Shown here in pieces: positions 4,372 to 11,700 of a stretch of DNA of 11,700 nucleotides; within the stretch, counting starts at the first letter, position 1, and each line of letters begins with the position of its first letter. The DNA comes from Candidatus Woesearchaeota archaeon (GTDB lineage Archaea > Nanobdellota > Nanobdellia > Woesearchaeales > GW2011-AR4). Both the position numbers and the translations under genes were made by a program. The notes under the pieces were generated by a model. It saw only the letters and a list, made by a program, of their open reading frames with translations, was not told the origin of the DNA and did no database searches. The stretch is from the NCBI GenBank assembly GCA_016784195.1, contig JADHVE010000036.1:1-11700 (forward strand), read 5' to 3'.

Positions 4372-4884
4372 ATGGAAAAAGTATACGTGGGATTATGTTC
4401 TAATGTTGGAAATACTCAAAAAAATATACAAAAAGCCATAGAATTATTAAAACATAAATGTTCCATTCTTAAAATTTCATCTTTATATGATACCGCACCA
4501 TGGGGATTTGAAAATCAAGATTGGTTTATCAATTGTGAAGTTCTCATTAAAACAGCACTTCCACCACATGAGCTCCTTACATTCTGTAAAGAAATTGAAC
4601 AAACAATGCTACGAGAACACACAATACCGAATGGACCACGCACAATTGATGTAGACATCCATTTTTATGATGATATGGTTATGGATACAACTAATCTAAC
4701 TATTCCACATCCAAGGTTCCATACACGTTTATGTACACTCATTCCCATACATGAAATGATCCCTCAGTTTATGCATCCTGTCCTTCATAAAACAATACAT
4801 GAGCTTACAATTGATTTAAAAAATAAAATGCCAGGTTGGGAAAAAGAAATTAAGAAAAGAACTACACCTTCTTACCAACAATAA
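4372..4884 (+). CDS. folK: 2-amino-4-hydroxy-6-hydroxymethyldihydropteridine diphosphokinase (HPPK)
   Basis: 170 aa, close to the usual 155-175. HPPK transfers pyrophosphate from ATP to 6-hydroxymethyl-dihydropterin in folate-type cofactor synthesis. Motifs: GLCSNVGN (7-14; normally GSN.G), LYDTAPWGFENQDWFIN (38-54, pterin pocket), NGPRTIDVDIHF (87-98) with the Mg2+ ligands D93 and D95, and IPHPRFHTR (111-119). The loop before the DxD motif has only R81 clearly in place of the usual two arginines (LREHTIPNGPR), so loop-3 chemistry may differ. Archaea more often use the unrelated MptE, so a bacterial-type FolK suggests transfer. No FolP or other pterin gene is in view. The 3' end overlaps the convergent permease gene by 23 bp. 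Confidence 0.93.
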   Translation: MEKVYVGLCSNVGNTQKNIQKAIELLKHKCSILKISSLYDTAPWGFENQDWFINCEVLIKTALPPHELLTFCKEIEQTMLREHTIPNGPRTIDVDIHFYDDMVMDTTNLTIPHPRFHTRLCTLIPIHEMIPQFMHPVLHKTIHELTIDLKNKMPGWEKEIKKRTTPSYQQ

Positions 4885-6742
4885 ATATGTACGTCCATAA
4901 AAAGCCACGTTTCTTTTCTATTCTAACTTTAAATCCAGCTTTTCTAAACATTATAGACAATTTCTTTTCATCAGAAATCCAAGGTACATTTGGAATAATA
5001 TGAAAAAACTTATCATAATCAACAAAGACAATTCTCCCACCACGTTTTACTTTTTCTCCAATATGAGATAATACTGCCTGTGGTTTTTGTGCATAACTTA
5101 ATGCGCCACTTGAGACAACAGCATCAACAAGTGGAATTTTTTGAGATGTGCGAAAATGATGTAAATATTTATGATGATACCATTTGATATGAGTATGCCC
5201 AAGTAATCGTTTTGCTGCAATTTTTAAATTATGTTTTTGCATATCAAACGCGTAAATAGTTCCACCAGGAAGAACTTTGCAGGATAATTTTTTAGTAAGA
5301 GTTCCTACAGTACATCCATACTCTAATATTTTTTTTCCTTGAACATTCCCTAATTTTCCAGTTATTTCTTTGAGTAAACGAGGAGGCTGAATAATGTTTT
5401 CAAATAATACACCACCAAATGCAATTTTACTATTAATATTTCCAATAGCACTTTCATCATAATACATCTCAAGTAACAAATAAATTGGAATTCCAGCAAG
5501 TAATAATGAAAGAGCAAGTTTCAAAATTTCAAAAGAACCATGTGTATATTTAAGCCACATACCTATCAAAAAAATCATGAAAAATGCAATAAGTATTGGT
5601 CCACTTTTACCAAATGGTACACGAAAATATCTTTTTTTGTCAGGCATTTTGTACCGAAGAACAACAACGCTCAAAAGAACAAAAGAATATGCAATTAAAA
5701 CAATTGGAACAAGCAAATGCAAAAGGGTGGTGTAAGAACCAGCCCCAACAATTACAAGAATAGTTGTAAGAACTGTTTGAAACATAATTGCTCTATGTGG
5801 TGTTAAATTTGTATGATGAATTTTAGAAAATTGTGTTAAAAATAATTTATCTTTCGCCATTGCAAGCAAAAGTCTTGGTGCTGAGACAACCCATCCTGCA
5901 ACAGATCCAATAATCGCTAAGTACACCATAATCGTCATTACACTTCCCCCAAACAACCCATAATGCAATATTCCAAGATCAGTAAGAGGTGTTGTAGAAA
6001 TTCCAAATATTTTCCAATTAATAGCACCAAGAGAAGTTATAACAAACAATAATGAAATAATAGCAATAATAACTGTTCCATAAATTAACGCTTTAGGCAT
6101 TACTTCTCGGCCATTTTTAGTCTCTTCAGCTAAAAACGTTGCAGTCTCCCAACCAAAAAAAGTTTCTGCTATTAAGAATATAGTTAACAAGATTGATGAA
6201 ATTGGGCTTACAAAAAATGGAGTAAAATTACTTAATTGAAATTTGAAAATTCCAGGAATAATTAACAAAAAAAGTGTCGCAAGAGTAATGATTGCAAATG
6301 TCACAAGCATAAAAGCTGAGGTTTGCATTCCTTTAAATGCGATATAATTGAAAATAAAAATGAATAATAAAGAACCACCAATTTTCAAATATATTGAAGA
6401 GTATGGGGCAAGATATTGTACTGCTCCAACAACAAGCATAGCTATAGTTACATTCCCTGCTATAACTGTAAGCCATCCAATAATAAAACTAAAAAATCTT
6501 CCGTATGCTTGCTTACAAAATTCATAAATCCCTCCAGCTTTTGGAAACATACTTGAGAGTTCACCAAAACACATAGCAATATAAATTGAAATCAGTGAGA
6601 GAATAAACCATGAAATTAATGATGCTGGACCTGATGTTCCAGCACCAACAGCTGGCAAGAAAAAAATACCAGTCCCCATGATGGAATTAACTGTTATTAA
6701 AAGAATTGAAGGAAAGCCAAGTACTTTTTGTAATTTTGGCAT
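4862..6742 (-). CDS. APC-superfamily amino acid permease fused to a class I methyltransferase (second gene of the pair)
   Basis: 626 aa from the ATG at 6742. Residues ~8-428 are an APC-type transporter of about 12 helices: TM1 break motif GTGIFFLP (23-30), FGELSSMFPKAGG (59-71) and TM6-8 region ETFFGWETATFLAEETKNG (193-211). After the conserved linker EMYYD (425-429), residues ~465-626 form a Rossmann methyltransferase: SAM motif ILEYGCTVG (472-480), IYAFD (496-500), VDAVVSSGALSYAQ (539-552), GGRIVFVDYDKFF (568-580) and a C-terminal KAGF...WTY strand pair. With an even helix number the enzyme would be cytoplasmic. Substrates are unknown. An in-frame ATG 36 nt upstream exists, but GGGAGG 8 nt before ATG 6742 and the TAATG overlap with the preceding stop favour 6742, implying coupled translation. 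Confidence 0.88.
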   Translation of the reverse strand: MPKLQKVLGFPSILLITVNSIMGTGIFFLPAVGAGTSGPASLISWFILSLISIYIAMCFGELSSMFPKAGGIYEFCKQAYGRFFSFIIGWLTVIAGNVTIAMLVVGAVQYLAPYSSIYLKIGGSLLFIFIFNYIAFKGMQTSAFMLVTFAIITLATLFLLIIPGIFKFQLSNFTPFFVSPISSILLTIFLIAETFFGWETATFLAEETKNGREVMPKALIYGTVIIAIISLLFVITSLGAINWKIFGISTTPLTDLGILHYGLFGGSVMTIMVYLAIIGSVAGWVVSAPRLLLAMAKDKLFLTQFSKIHHTNLTPHRAIMFQTVLTTILVIVGAGSYTTLLHLLVPIVLIAYSFVLLSVVVLRYKMPDKKRYFRVPFGKSGPILIAFFMIFLIGMWLKYTHGSFEILKLALSLLLAGIPIYLLLEMYYDESAIGNINSKIAFGGVLFENIIQPPRLLKEITGKLGNVQGKKILEYGCTVGTLTKKLSCKVLPGGTIYAFDMQKHNLKIAAKRLLGHTHIKWYHHKYLHHFRTSQKIPLVDAVVSSGALSYAQKPQAVLSHIGEKVKRGGRIVFVDYDKFFHIIPNVPWISDEKKLSIMFRKAGFKVRIEKKRGFLWTYIFIVGKKV

Positions 6743-6744
6743 TA
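6740..6744 (-). promoter_or_regulatory. TAATG stop-start overlap
   Basis: The TAA of the upstream permease (6744-6742) shares its last A with the ATG of the downstream permease (6742-6740). With a Shine-Dalgarno site inside the upstream gene's end, this supports termination-reinitiation coupling. Confidence 0.75.
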
Positions 6745-8820
6745 CAATTTCCTCCCAATAATAATTACGTACGTCCAAAAAAGACTTTTCTTTCGATTTA
6801 CTTTAACTCTAAATCCTGCTTTTGCAAACATATTTTGCAACTGTTCATCACTTTCAATCCATTGAACATTAGGGATAAAATAAAAGAATTTATCATAATC
6901 AACAAAAATAATTCTCCCTCCTTTTTTTACACGCGCAGAAAGACTAGTAAGAAGTTTGAGCGGATCTTGCATATATGAAAGAACGCCTACTGAAACAACA
7001 TCATCAACGAGTGTTGGAAGTTGTAGTGTAAAATCATCAAGACCAGGATGATGATTCACAAAAACATGAGAAAGTTTTTTTGTTCTTTTATCAGTAATTT
7101 TTACATTATGCAAGGTAATATCTGTTGCATAAATTCTCCCATCTCCTGTAACTCTTTTTGCTAAACGCTTTGTTAAAGATCCAACACTACACCCATATTC
7201 TAATATTACTCTGCCACGAATATCACCAAGAGCTTTGAGAACATTTTTTCGAATACTTAATGGAAAATGAATGCCTTCAGTTAGAAGAGTCACATACGAG
7301 AGTACTTCATTCACACGCACAATTGCTTTTGGATCATAATACATTTCTATCATTAAAAAGAATGGTATACCCAGAAAAATAAATGCTGCAACAAACCCTA
7401 ATACTGCTGTTGCAAATGCTCCTTCAATCATTACCCAATTCACAATAAGAAGAAGAAAAAATGCTACAATTACTATTGGACCAATAGTAGGTAAAGGTGC
7501 TTTAAACGCTCTTTGCACATCAGGTTCTTTTCGCCTAAGTTTTGGTACAGCAAACAAAATTATTGAAAGAGCAATTAAACTTAAAACGACATATATCAAA
7601 TAGGTGACCCTGTACGGATCACCCCATTTAACAGCGTATCCTCGAAAAATAAACCATGTAAAAAAGAAAATAATTACTGTTTGAAAGTATACAGCGCGAT
7701 ATGGCGAATTATGTTTAGGATGAGGTTTTGCAAAATGTTTTAGATGTAATTTATCACGCGCCATTGCTTGCAAAAGACGCGACCCTGCAATAGGCCATGC
7801 AGCTGTTGCACCAATGATAACAAGATACATACCAAATACGACAATATTTTGTCCCATCTGACCCATTGTATGTAATGCCTGCACAGCAAATGGTCTTGCA
7901 TCAGTAACATACTCTCCATATGCTACTGTTCCAATCGTGCTAAAAATATACAACACAACAACAATCCCACAAATGATAATTGCTTTAAACAAAATCTTGT
8001 GCAACTCTTTAGGATTTTTTGCTTCATTTGCCATATATGTTACAGCTTCAAATCCAAAAAAAGCTTCAGTGATAAATAATAATGATAAAAGCATGTGTGA
8101 AAAAAGTCCACCACCAATTCCACCTACTCCATCAAACCGCACAAACGGTTCTAAGAAACTGGTATTAAACGATGATGCAAACACACCAGAAAACAAAGCA
8201 CCAAAATCGATAAATGAAGGAATAATCATTAAGGATACTACTCCAAGAGAAAATACTCCAAACGTTACAAGCATTGTCGCACCAGCATCTATTGATCTGT
8301 ATGCCATATAATTTAATGCAATAATCCAAATAATACTAAAAGCTATTCTCAAATAAAACGCAACTTGAGTTTGCGCAGGGATAAAATATTCTGCAGCTGC
8401 AACTACATTAAGTGCCATACCTAAATTTCCAGTAACCCAAATAAGCCACCCTGCCATGAATGGAATAAATCGACCATACGCACGTTGACAAAACCCATAT
8501 GTTCCACCTGATGTAGGATGCAAAACCATCAATTCACCAATATAGAGCATAACAAATCCTGCTATCATAAAAATGATAATCCACGCAATTATACTCGCTG
8601 GACCTAAGGCTTTCATACCTAAACCTGGCAAATAAAATAAAGAACTTCCAAGAATTGAATTGATTAGAATAAAAAGAATAACACCGTTTCCTAATCTTTT
8701 GGTGGATGATGATGTTGTGATTGGATGCTCTGGATCAAACGTTCCATCTGCACTAATACCTTGTGCTTGCTGCTTTTTTGGATCTGTGATTAAATAATGC
8801 CAAAATTCTTTAAAATTCAT
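6742..8820 (-). CDS. APC-superfamily amino acid permease fused to a class I methyltransferase (first gene of the pair)
   Basis: 692 aa. A polar N-terminal extension of about 45 residues is followed by an APC-type transporter (~45-490): TM1 break motif GSSLFYLPG (58-66), IGELMVLHPTSGGTYGF (94-110) and EAFFGFEAVTYMANEAKNP (252-270). The linker IEMYYDPKAI (491-500) leads to a Rossmann methyltransferase (~525-692): SAM motif VILEYGCSVGSLTKRL (538-553), IYATD (563-567), VDDVVSVGVLSYMQDP (605-620), GGRIIFVDYDKFF (634-646) and KAGF plus FWTY near the end. The domain order, linker and enzyme half match the downstream gene, so the two are tandem paralogs arisen after the fusion. GAGGCG 5 nt upstream and a TATA box about 40 nt upstream support the start. 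Such permeases usually carry amino acids or amines by proton symport or exchange; the substrate is not readable. Confidence 0.88.
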   Translation of the reverse strand: MNFKEFWHYLITDPKKQQAQGISADGTFDPEHPITTSSSTKRLGNGVILFILINSILGSSLFYLPGLGMKALGPASIIAWIIIFMIAGFVMLYIGELMVLHPTSGGTYGFCQRAYGRFIPFMAGWLIWVTGNLGMALNVVAAAEYFIPAQTQVAFYLRIAFSIIWIIALNYMAYRSIDAGATMLVTFGVFSLGVVSLMIIPSFIDFGALFSGVFASSFNTSFLEPFVRFDGVGGIGGGLFSHMLLSLLFITEAFFGFEAVTYMANEAKNPKELHKILFKAIIICGIVVVLYIFSTIGTVAYGEYVTDARPFAVQALHTMGQMGQNIVVFGMYLVIIGATAAWPIAGSRLLQAMARDKLHLKHFAKPHPKHNSPYRAVYFQTVIIFFFTWFIFRGYAVKWGDPYRVTYLIYVVLSLIALSIILFAVPKLRRKEPDVQRAFKAPLPTIGPIVIVAFFLLLIVNWVMIEGAFATAVLGFVAAFIFLGIPFFLMIEMYYDPKAIVRVNEVLSYVTLLTEGIHFPLSIRKNVLKALGDIRGRVILEYGCSVGSLTKRLAKRVTGDGRIYATDITLHNVKITDKRTKKLSHVFVNHHPGLDDFTLQLPTLVDDVVSVGVLSYMQDPLKLLTSLSARVKKGGRIIFVDYDKFFYFIPNVQWIESDEQLQNMFAKAGFRVKVNRKKSLFWTYVIIIGRKL
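6751..6756 (-). promoter_or_regulatory. Shine-Dalgarno site of the second permease gene
   Basis: Minus-strand GGGAGG sits 8 nt before ATG 6742, within the last codons of the upstream gene. It is the reason for preferring 6742 over the ATG at 6778. Confidence 0.75.
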
Positions 8821-8825
8821 CTATT

Positions 8826-8831
8826 CGCCTC
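8826..8831 (-). promoter_or_regulatory. Shine-Dalgarno site of the first permease gene
   Basis: Minus-strand GAGGCG lies 5 nt before ATG 8820, in a leader of roughly 13 nt predicted from the TATA box. Confidence 0.6.
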
Positions 8832-8854
8832 TTTTATTAAAGGACGTTAAGAGT

Positions 8855-8864
8855 GTTTATAAAA
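8855..8864 (-). promoter_or_regulatory. TATA box of the permease-methyltransferase operon
   Basis: Minus-strand TTTTATAAAC is centred about 40 nt upstream of ATG 8820. It is one half of a divergent promoter region shared with the DUF5652-like gene. Confidence 0.6.
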
Positions 8865-8893
8865 TTAATCCTATAGTTTCTACTCTCAAAATA

Positions 8894-8901
8894 TTAATAA
8901 A
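8894..8901 (+). promoter_or_regulatory. TATA box of the DUF5652-like gene
   Basis: TTAATAAA is centred about 28 nt upstream of ATG 8925. This spacing is the main reason for choosing that start, giving a leaderless transcript. Confidence 0.5.
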
Positions 8902-8924
8902 GAGGATGTATCACTTTTTTGAAT

Positions 8925-9287
8925 ATGGCATATCTCTTCACACTATATCAAAATATGAACCTTTTTGTAAGTATAATTATACTTCTTGCCTTTTGGAGCC
9001 TTATTTGGAAAGGTTTCGCACTTTGGCGAGCAGCTCAAAAAAAATCAGTTGGCTGGTTTATTGTTCTTTTATTCTTAAACACAGCAGGCATTTTACCAAT
9101 TTTGTACTTACTCTTTACAAAGAATCCTAACAAAAAATCAAAAGAAAAAGAGCCTAAAGTACCTCAAAAAAGTGAAAAGAAAGAAGTACATGTTGAAAAT
9201 AATAAAACTGATACTATCAAAAATACAAAAACTACTAAAGCAAAGCCAAAAGCAAAACCTTCAAAAAGAAAAGTTACAAAAAAGTAG
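8925..9287 (+). CDS. Small two-helix membrane protein, DUF5652-like, with Lys-rich tail
   Basis: 120 aa from ATG 8925. Two transmembrane segments (~11-30 and ~43-64) flank a short cytoplasmic-looking loop with the pattern FWSLIWKGFALWRAAQKKSVGWF..LLFLNTAGILPILYLLF. This resembles DUF5652, small membrane proteins of unknown function common in CPR bacteria and DPANN archaea (recalled by pattern, not searched). The second half (~65-120) is a lysine/threonine/proline tail, probably disordered and cytosolic. In-frame alternatives are TTG 8919 and ATG 8955; an AGAGG at 8901-8905 is too far from either, whereas the TATA box fits 8925. The gene is divergent from the permease operon and 50 nt upstream of rad50 on the same strand, though rad50 has its own TATA box. 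Confidence 0.75.
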   Translation: MAYLFTLYQNMNLFVSIIILLAFWSLIWKGFALWRAAQKKSVGWFIVLLFLNTAGILPILYLLFTKNPNKKSKEKEPKVPQKSEKKEVHVENNKTDTIKNTKTTKAKPKAKPSKRKVTKK

Positions 9288-9306
9288 TCTTTGCAGTACA
9301 ATAACA

Positions 9307-9317
9307 CATAAAAACTT
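9307..9317 (+). promoter_or_regulatory. TATA box of rad50
   Basis: CATAAAAACTT is centred about 27 nt upstream of ATG 9338, predicting a leaderless mRNA. The T-rich run at 9323-9336 just before the ATG may also terminate the upstream gene. Confidence 0.5.
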
Positions 9318-9337
9318 CTTTTGATTTTATTTTTTTC

Positions 9338-11700
9338 ATGCTTCTCAAACAACTGATTCTCAAAAATATCCGTTCGTATCAAGATCAAACTATTTTATTC
9401 CCACAAGGATCAACTCTTTTAGCTGGAGACATTGGATCTGGAAAATCTTCTATTCTCTTAGCTCTTGAATTTGCACTTTTTGGCGCACTCAGAACAGATT
9501 TAAGCGCTGATGCTTTATTAAGAAAAGGAGAAGTATCAGGATCAGTTGAACTCAACTTTGTTTTAAATAAAAAAGAGATCAGTATTTTTAGGGCACTAAA
9601 ACGTGATTCAACAAGTATCAAACAAACTCCAGGACATATTATTATGGATGGGACAAAAAAGGGATTAACACCTCTTGAATTAAAGGCAGAAATAATTAAA
9701 CTTCTTGGATACCCACAAGAATTCATCACAAAATCAAAAAATTATGTATTTAGGTATACTGTGTATTGCCCACAAGAAGAAATGAAACGTATCTTGCAAG
9801 AACTGCCACAAGAACGTCTTAACATTTTACGTAAAATATTCAATATTGACAAATATAAAACTATTCGAGATAATATGCAAACATATCTCAAAACGTATAG
9901 AAAAGAGATGATTATTCTAGAAACAAAAACAGAGCCTCTTGAAACCTTTCAATTAGAACACAAAAAAATAGTTGAGAACATCAATGAAACAAAGAAGTTA
10001 TTCCAAGATGTTTCTGTGCAAAAAGAAGTAATACATACAAATATTCTAGAAATAAAAGAGAAAATTGATTTTACAGAAAAAGAACAAAAGATATTTTTAG
10101 AAACTAGTGTAAAAAAAGAAAATGTATCTAAACAATTATTAGATATTGAAAGACAATATACAAATGAAAAGGAAAGACATCAAGATATAACACAAAAAAT
10201 GAAATATATTCTTGTTGGAGAAGATATCACTGTAGAAAAAATACAAAGTGAAATTGAATCTCTTGAAAACGAAAAAAAGGAATGGATACACAAAAAAGGT
10301 GCAAAAGAACAGCAATGTGCCATTATTCAAGAAAAGATTAGCCAATTGCACACTCAAATAAAAGAAAAACCATCTATTGAAGAAAAATTATGTTCTATTG
10401 AAGAGAGGCAAGCAATCCTTACCAAAAATATTTCTCAAAAAGATATTATTCAAAAAGAATGTGAACAACAAAAAATTGACATTCAAAAATGGCACACAAA
10501 AATTACACAAAATAATATTATAATAAGCCAGGCTCAAGAACGCCTTGCAAAAATAACCAATCTTAATGAATGCCCAACTTGTTTGCAAGAAGTAACATCG
10601 CAGCATAAAAATCAAGTTTGTTCAACAGAAGAAGATTGTATTGATTCAGCACAAAAAGAAAACGAGATCATACAAGCACAAAAAGAAAATATTGAGATTG
10701 AACATAAAGAATTAATATCAAGATTAGACAATATTGAATTAGACAGCAGAGAACTTGCAGGTATATCAACAAAACTTCAATATCTTAAAGAAAAGATAAA
10801 TACAATACATGAAAAAGAATCAATATTGCAAAATAATACTATTATGAAAGAACTTGTTGAATTTAACAAAGAAAAAGAAATTCTTATACCGCGCATTGAA
10901 AAAAGATTAAACTCCTTGCATGATTTGAAATCTAAGGTTTTGCAAAAAGAAGAATTACTTCTGCAAGAAAAAAAATCTTCTCATGAAATCCTTGAATTAG
11001 AAAGAAGAATGCAAGAAAACATGTTGCAAATAAAACAACTACAAGAATTATGTAGTACCCTTAAAGATAATACTCTAAAGATTACGCAATTAAAAGAAGA
11101 ATTAGCAAATAAAAATCTACTTGAAAAGGAAATTGTCGCAAAATATAGTTCTTTTGAAACAAGTATAAAACATCTGCAAAGAGATTTAGAAAAAAATACT
11201 CTTGTTATCAAAGAAATAAGTGATTTGAAAAATATCCTTCTACGAAAAAAAGAGTTGTATCATTGGCTCAACTCATACTTTATACAATTAACTTACACTA
11301 TTGAAAAAGAAGTCCTTTTACGTATTTATCATAGATTCAATGATTTATTTAGAGAATGGTTTAGTGTCCTTATGGATGATACAACAATTTCTGCGCGACT
11401 CAATGATACTTTTACCCCAGTTATTGAACAAAATGGACACGAAATTGATTTTATGCATTTAAGTGGTGGCGAGAGAACAGCATCATCCCTTGCATACCGT
11501 TTAGCCCTCAATAAAGTAATCAACGATGTTGTACATACAATCCATACAAAAGATTTGCTTATTTTAGATGAACCAACAGATGGGTTTAGCTCAGAACAAT
11601 TAGACAAGGTTCGAGACGTGCTCGAAAGATTAGGACTTGGACAAATAATCATTGTATCTCATGAAAGTAAGATTGAGAGTTTTGTTGAGAACGTACTGCG
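9338..11700 (+). CDS. rad50: DNA double-strand break repair ATPase Rad50, 3' end cut by window
   Basis: 787 codons are present with no stop before the right edge. Rad50 is the SMC-like ATPase of the Mre11-Rad50 complex that tethers and processes DNA ends. Order of parts: N-terminal ABC half with Walker A GDIGSGKS (30-37) and Q-loop YCPQ (Q146); a coiled coil rich in Glu, Lys and Gln; a zinc hook CPTC (C412, C415) at the apex; a returning coiled coil to about 680; then the C-terminal ABC half with signature LSGGE (708-712), Walker B LLILDEPTDGF (D744, E745) and H-loop VSHE (H775). All ATPase motifs are intact. At roughly 800 aa complete it is a little shorter than typical archaeal Rad50 (about 850-900), mainly in the coils. 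Mre11 is not upstream and may follow beyond the edge. Confidence 0.95.
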   Translation, partial: MLLKQLILKNIRSYQDQTILFPQGSTLLAGDIGSGKSSILLALEFALFGALRTDLSADALLRKGEVSGSVELNFVLNKKEISIFRALKRDSTSIKQTPGHIIMDGTKKGLTPLELKAEIIKLLGYPQEFITKSKNYVFRYTVYCPQEEMKRILQELPQERLNILRKIFNIDKYKTIRDNMQTYLKTYRKEMIILETKTEPLETFQLEHKKIVENINETKKLFQDVSVQKEVIHTNILEIKEKIDFTEKEQKIFLETSVKKENVSKQLLDIERQYTNEKERHQDITQKMKYILVGEDITVEKIQSEIESLENEKKEWIHKKGAKEQQCAIIQEKISQLHTQIKEKPSIEEKLCSIEERQAILTKNISQKDIIQKECEQQKIDIQKWHTKITQNNIIISQAQERLAKITNLNECPTCLQEVTSQHKNQVCSTEEDCIDSAQKENEIIQAQKENIEIEHKELISRLDNIELDSRELAGISTKLQYLKEKINTIHEKESILQNNTIMKELVEFNKEKEILIPRIEKRLNSLHDLKSKVLQKEELLLQEKKSSHEILELERRMQENMLQIKQLQELCSTLKDNTLKITQLKEELANKNLLEKEIVAKYSSFETSIKHLQRDLEKNTLVIKEISDLKNILLRKKELYHWLNSYFIQLTYTIEKEVLLRIYHRFNDLFREWFSVLMDDTTISARLNDTFTPVIEQNGHEIDFMHLSGGERTASSLAYRLALNKVINDVVHTIHTKDLLILDEPTDGFSSEQLDKVRDVLERLGLGQIIIVSHESKIESFVENVL

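Noticed and set aside
6743..6778. 12-codon N-terminal extension of the second permease, starting at ATG 6778
   Set aside because: It lies wholly within the end of the upstream gene, has no ribosome-binding site, and the internal ATG 6742 has GGGAGG at 8 nt plus a TAATG overlap.
8906..9130. 74-codon frame starting at ATG 8906
   Set aside because: Out of frame with the longer two-helix protein, whose hydrophobic pattern and family resemblance are clear; this frame has no coherent pattern.
9385..9729. Minus-strand frame opposite the start of rad50
   Set aside because: Antisense to the conserved Walker A region of Rad50, with no promoter or domain of its own. The same applies to the minus-strand frames near 10139, 10388, 10981 and 11329.
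1..11700. CRISPR array, transposon, prophage or integrase
   Set aside because: No spaced direct repeats, transposase or integrase motifs, or terminal repeats were seen; the only notable repeats are short inverted ones.

Overview
The window is AT-rich and reads as archaeal. The reasons are three tRNA genes with bulge-helix-bulge (BHB) introns and no encoded CCA, a tRNA-Tyr with a C1-G72 pair, a zinc-hook Rad50, and TATA boxes that repeatedly lie about 26-28 nt upstream of the start codon (leaderless transcripts). Small unknown proteins, lysine-rich tails, a DUF5652-like protein and a stand-alone bacterial-type FolK fit a DPANN lineage (Woesearchaeota/Pacearchaeota-like). That placement is inference and no marker in the window settles it.

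Layout. 117-755 (-) HAD phosphatase; 856-1017 (-) tRNA-Tyr(GUA) with a perfect 11-bp hairpin downstream; 1193-1549 (+) small four-helix membrane protein; 1578-2114 (-) unknown protein; 2246-2370 (+) tRNA-Gly(GCC); 2520-2906 (+) unknown helical protein; 3070-3211 (+) tRNA-Ile(UAU); 3349-4317 (+) NAD(P)H-hydrate dehydratase; 4372-4884 (+) HPPK (FolK), overlapping tail to tail with 4862-8820 (-). That last block is a two-gene operon of paralogous APC-type permeases, each fused to a C-terminal class I methyltransferase domain and joined by a TAATG stop-start overlap. From a divergent promoter follow 8925-9287 (+), a two-helix DUF5652-like protein, and 9338 to the right edge (+), Rad50 lacking only its last residues.

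Two things stand out. First, every tRNA gene here carries two introns, one at 37/38 and one in the T-arm. The T-loop introns of Gly and Ile sit at the same position (59/60) and share splice-site half-sequences, while the Tyr T-arm intron is at 53/54. The Ile gene has the anticodon UAU, unusual in archaea. Second, the tandem permease-methyltransferase fusions suggest a membrane system coupling transport to methylation, of unknown substrate.

No CRISPR array, transposase, integrase or rRNA is seen. Apart from the permease pair the genes look mostly monocistronic, each with its own TATA box, and the mix of functions (NAD repair, pterin metabolism, DNA repair, transport) does not form one pathway.
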